Shown here piece by piece: positions 44,060 through 46,324 of a stretch of DNA of 46,324 nt. Position numbers and translations under genes: made by a program. Origin of the DNA: Acidobacteriota bacterium (lineage in GTDB: Bacteria; Acidobacteriota; Thermoanaerobaculia; Multivoradales; JAGPDF01). The notes below the pieces were generated by a model. That model ran no database searches. It saw only the letters and a program-made list of their open reading frames with translations, and was not told where the DNA came from. The stretch is taken from assembly GCA_012521815.1 (NCBI GenBank), contig JAAYLR010000192.1, forward strand, positions 1-46,324, read 5' to 3'. Positions within the stretch are counted from its first letter, which is position 1, and every line of letters begins with the position of its first letter.

Positions 44060-45148
44060 TCAGACGATCGTCATCCGCGGCCGCTGCGCGAGCTGCTTCT
44101 CGACCTCGGCGGCCACCGCTTCGGCGACCCGGCGGAAGGCGGCGGCATGGGCGCTCTCCGGCTGGGAGACGACGATCGGCACCCCGGCGTCACCCCCCAC
44201 GACGATCGCCGGGTCGAGCGGGATCGAGCCGAGGAACGGGCAGCCGAGCAGCTCGGCGGTGCGCTCGCCGCCGCCGCGCTTGAAGACGTCGGTCTCCTTG
44301 CCGCAGTGCGGACAGACGAAGGTGGCCATGTTCTCGATGATCCCGGCCACCGGCACGCTCACCTTGCGGAACATCGCCAGCCCCTTGCGGGCATCGATCA
44401 GCGCCACGTCCTGCGGGGTGGTCACGATCACCGCGGCGGCGAGCGGGATCTTCTGGGTGACGGTCAGCTGCGCGTCGCCGGTACCGGGCGGCAGGTCGAC
44501 GACGAGATAGTCGAGCGCCCCCCACTCGACGTCGCCGAGCAGCTGCTCGATCGCCTTCATCACCATCGGGCCGCGCCAGATCACCGGCGTGTCGGTCTCG
44601 AGGATCACGCCGAGCGACATCACCTTCACGCCGTGGCGCTCGAAGGGGAGGATCCGGTCGCCGACCACCATCGGCCGCTCATGGATGCCGAACATCATCG
44701 GCATCGAGGGGCCGTAGATGTCGGCGTCGAGCACGCCGACCCGGTGCCCGAGCTTCGCGAGGCTCACCGCGAGGTTCGCGGTCACCGTCGACTTGCCCAC
44801 GCCCCCCTTGCCGCTCGCCACCGCCACCACCGCGCGCACCTCGGGGATGAGGTCGGGGTTCTGGGCGGTCGGCTGGGAGCCCGGCTGCCCGGCGGGCGGC
44901 GCCTGGACCCGCACCTCCACCGCCGCGCTCTCCACGCCGGGCACCGCGAGGCAGGCACGCTCGGCGTCGGCGCGGATCTGCGCCGCCGCCTCCGGATTGC
45001 CGGTCGTCAGCTGGATGTCGACCTCGGCACGGCCTTCCACGAGGCGGACCGTCTTCACGAAACCGAAAGAAACGATGTCCCGGCTCATGCCGGGGAAGCG
45101 AACGCCGCGCAGGGCGTCCCAGAGAGGCTGAGTGAGTTCCTGGTTCAT
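44060..45148 (-). CDS. mrp: Iron-sulfur carrier ATPase Mrp/ApbC with MIP18 domain
   Basis: The 362-aa protein carries Fe-S clusters to apo-proteins. Residues 1-80 form the MIP18/DUF59 domain (ALRGVRFPGMSRDIVSFGF). The P-loop is GKGGVGKST near 113-121, followed by VGVLDADIYGPSMPMMFGI, YLVVDLPPGTGDAQLTVTQK, and the cluster-binding CPHC in ENMATFVCPHCGKE. The ATG at 45148 begins 7 nt after a TAGAAT box, with no Shine-Dalgarno, so the mRNA is probably leaderless; an upstream in-frame start at 45175 would lie ahead of the promoter. It is the first gene of the operon that includes lpxH and aroA. Confidence 0.94.
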   Translation of the reverse strand: MNQELTQPLWDALRGVRFPGMSRDIVSFGFVKTVRLVEGRAEVDIQLTTGNPEAAAQIRADAERACLAVPGVESAAVEVRVQAPPAGQPGSQPTAQNPDLIPEVRAVVAVASGKGGVGKSTVTANLAVSLAKLGHRVGVLDADIYGPSMPMMFGIHERPMVVGDRILPFERHGVKVMSLGVILETDTPVIWRGPMVMKAIEQLLGDVEWGALDYLVVDLPPGTGDAQLTVTQKIPLAAAVIVTTPQDVALIDARKGLAMFRKVSVPVAGIIENMATFVCPHCGKETDVFKRGGGERTAELLGCPFLGSIPLDPAIVVGGDAGVPIVVSQPESAHAAAFRRVAEAVAAEVEKQLAQRPRMTIV

Positions 45149-45155
45149 GACGCGG

Positions 45156-45161
45156 ATTCTA
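45156..45161 (-). promoter_or_regulatory. -10 box of mrp, probably leaderless
   Basis: TAGAAT on the minus strand lies 7 nt upstream of the mrp ATG. It is the same hexamer used in the rpsP and hrcA promoters. No good -35 is found. The transcript would begin at or next to the start codon. Confidence 0.55.
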
Positions 45162-45197
45162 TCCGCCCTCGCCATCCGCTCCAGGCCCGTACCCGGA

Positions 45198-45206
45198 TGG
45201 TATGCT
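45198..45206 (+). promoter_or_regulatory. Extended -10 promoter of the mla operon
   Basis: TGG-TATGCT gives an extended -10 (TGn TATGCT) with no clear -35. Transcription would start near 45212-45213, about 110 nt before the mlaE ATG, at a GTG that opens a small frame. It is divergent from the mrp promoter. Confidence 0.5.
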
Positions 45207-45211
45207 CGCGC

Positions 45212-45325
45212 GTGTCCCCCCTGAACCGCCTCCGGCGCCGGTTTTCACCTCCCGGCGAGGTGCGCTGCCACCACCTGCCGCCACCCCGGACGCCGCGGCA
45301 ACGCCCGCCGGACACCCGCCGATGA
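45212..45325 (+). CDS. Candidate 37-aa leader ORF of the mla operon
   Basis: A GTG at 45212 lies where transcription should begin and opens a 37-codon frame whose TGA overlaps the mlaE ATG (ATGA). About 80% of third positions are G or C. The peptide is rich in Arg and Pro and has no motif I recognise. It may couple translation into mlaE, which has no Shine-Dalgarno of its own, or may be chance. Confidence 0.3.
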   Translation: MSPLNRLRRRFSPPGEVRCHHLPPPRTPRQRPPDTRR

Positions 45326-46086
45326 GCCTGCCGGCCCGGCTGCGCACGGCGGCCCGCTACGCGGGCGGGCTCACGCTCTTCGCCGGCCGGGCACTGCGGG
45401 TGCTGGTGACGCCGCCGTTCGAGCTCCGGCTCGGACTGCTCCAGATGGAACGGCTCGGCCTCGGCTCGTTCGGCGTGGCGAGCATCACCACCCTCTTCAC
45501 CGGCATGGTGCTCGCGCTGCAGACCGCCTACAGCCTGCCCGGGCTGGGGATCAAGTACTACATCGGCACCGTGGTCGCGAAGTCGCTCACCCGCGAGCTC
45601 GGACCGGTGCTCGTGGCGCTGATCGTCGGCGGCCGGGTCGGCGCGGGGATCGCCGCCGAGCTCGGCTCGATGCAGGTCACCGAACAGGTCGACGCCCTCC
45701 GCTCGCTCGCCACCGACCCGGTGCGCAAGCTGGTCACCCCGCGGCTCGCGGCCTGCCTGCTCATGCTGCCGGTGCTCACCCTCTACGGCGACCTGCTCGG
45801 GGTCTTCGGCGGCCTGCTGATCGCGGTCGGACAGCTCGACCTGACGGCCGCCTTCTACCTCAACGACGTCACCAGCTCGCTGCTGATCGGCGATGTCGCC
45901 AGCGGGCTCGGCAAGTCGTTCGTCTTCGCCTTCTTCATCGCCACCGTGGCCTGCTACAACGGCCTCACCGTGCGCGGCGGCGCCGACGGCGTCGGGCGCG
46001 CGACCACCGCCACCGTCGTCACCACCGCGGTCCTGGTGCTGATCTCCGACTTCTTCCTCACCAAGCTCTTCTACCTCCTCGGATGA
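45322..46086 (+). CDS. mlaE: MlaE-type ABC transporter permease
   Basis: MlaE is the membrane subunit of the transporter that moves phospholipids between the inner and outer membranes. The 254-aa protein has ASITTLFTGMVLALQTAYSL, SLTRELGPVLVALIVGGRVG, the conserved AAELGSMQVTEQVDALRSL, and later helices (LLMLPVLTLYGDLLGVFGGL). The ATG at 45322 is chosen over an in-frame ATG at 45202, because the longer form adds 40 Pro/Ala-rich residues of non-coding character and that start lies inside the promoter. It overlaps the ATPase gene (ATGA). Confidence 0.93.
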   Translation: MSLPARLRTAARYAGGLTLFAGRALRVLVTPPFELRLGLLQMERLGLGSFGVASITTLFTGMVLALQTAYSLPGLGIKYYIGTVVAKSLTRELGPVLVALIVGGRVGAGIAAELGSMQVTEQVDALRSLATDPVRKLVTPRLAACLLMLPVLTLYGDLLGVFGGLLIAVGQLDLTAAFYLNDVTSSLLIGDVASGLGKSFVFAFFIATVACYNGLTVRGGADGVGRATTATVVTTAVLVLISDFFLTKLFYLLG

Positions 46087-46324
46087 TGGCTGCCGCTCCC
46101 CTCTTCGAGATTCGCGGCCTGGTGAAGCGGTACGAAGGCCGCGCGGTGCTCGCCGGGCTCGACTTCGACGTGGCCCGCGGCGAGTGCTTCGCGATCCTCG
46201 GCCGCTCCGGCTGCGGCAAGAGCGTCACCCTGCGCCAGATCGTCGGGCTCGAACGCCCCGACGCCGGCACGGTGCGCTTCGACGGCACCGACCTCACGAC
46301 CCTCTCCGAGGAGGAGCTCTACCC
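46083..46324 (+). CDS. mlaF: MlaF-type ABC transporter ATPase, 5' part only
   Basis: The first 80 residues of an ABC ATPase are visible before the window ends: FEIRGLVKRYEGRAVLAGLD, the Walker A GRSGCGKS at 40-47, and VTLRQIVGLERPDAGTVRFD. It follows mlaE with an ATGA overlap; a second ATG directly after the first is equally possible. Together with MlaE it would make the ATP-driven core of a lipid transporter; the MlaD-type binding protein would lie further right. Confidence 0.9.
   Translation, partial: MMAAAPLFEIRGLVKRYEGRAVLAGLDFDVARGECFAILGRSGCGKSVTLRQIVGLERPDAGTVRFDGTDLTTLSEEELY

Noticed and set aside
45202-45321. Longer MlaE starting at 45202
   Set aside because: The added 40 residues are Pro/Ala-rich, have lower third-position GC, and the start codon lies inside the -10 box.

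Overview
The window is about 46.3 kb of very GC-rich (roughly 70-75%) bacterial chromosome. It is densely coding, with 39 well-supported genes or gene fragments, three weaker small ORFs, no gene-free stretch over 300 bases, and no rRNA, tRNA, insertion sequence or CRISPR array that I can see. An LpxH-type lipid A enzyme, an Mla transporter and PilT point to a diderm bacterium with type IV pili. The gene order ffh-rpsP-khpA-rimM-trmD-rplS-rnhB, the order hrcA-grpE-dnaK-dnaJ-prmA-rsmE, an MglA-like GTPase, and a secreted protein with a C-terminal module I associate with Acidobacteriota suggest Acidobacteriota, perhaps Thermoanaerobaculia. The phylum call is inference and no marker gene was searched.

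Layout. (1) 1-5121 (+): the tail of a polyketide-synthase-type dehydratase protein, coupled by a 4-nt overlap to a 1615-aa eukaryote-like multidomain acetyl/acyl-CoA carboxylase. That carboxylase keeps BCCP, central and carboxyltransferase regions but has lost the ATP-grasp part of biotin carboxylase. (2) 5125-6699: a small convergent ORF and a secreted protein. (3) 6732-14755 (-): ffh, then the rpsP-khpA-rimM-trmD-rplS-rnhB operon running into a large TPR protein and a membrane-anchored unknown. A good promoter lies between ffh and rpsP. (4) 14815-23120 (-): an MMPL/RND lipid-type exporter, pgsA, a lytic transglycosylase, alaS, recX and pilT. pilT has its own promoter with a palindromic spacer. 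(5) 23402-29594 (-): the rsmE-prmA-dnaJ-dnaK-grpE-hrcA heat-shock operon, read from hrcA, with a sigma70-type promoter and no visible CIRCE.

(6) 29742-35698 (+): a DUF2520 Rossmann protein, an MglA-like GTPase with a long Pro/Ala linker and C-terminal module, nrdR, lon and thiL. (7) 35574-36338 (-): a tandem helix-turn-helix protein with an AT-hook-like motif, overlapping thiL tail to tail. (8) 36394-45148 (-): mrp, lpxH, a PhnP-like metallo-beta-lactamase-fold enzyme, aroA, a TPR/sigma54 activator and a DppB/DppC-type permease pair, all tightly packed. (9) 45212-46324 (+): the start of an Mla-type lipid transport operon, mlaE and a truncated mlaF.

Genes are strongly coupled: eleven gene pairs share a 4-nt NTGA overlap using ATG, GTG, TTG and apparently CTG starts. 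Promoter hexamers fall on the stop codon of the preceding gene in three places. At least two genes (mrp and the DUF2520 gene) have a -10 box so close to the start that a leaderless mRNA is likely. The most unusual features are the carboxylase with a vestigial biotin carboxylase domain, the tandem HTH/AT-hook protein, the extended MglA-like GTPase, the sigma54-TPR/permease cassette and the CTG start of prmA.
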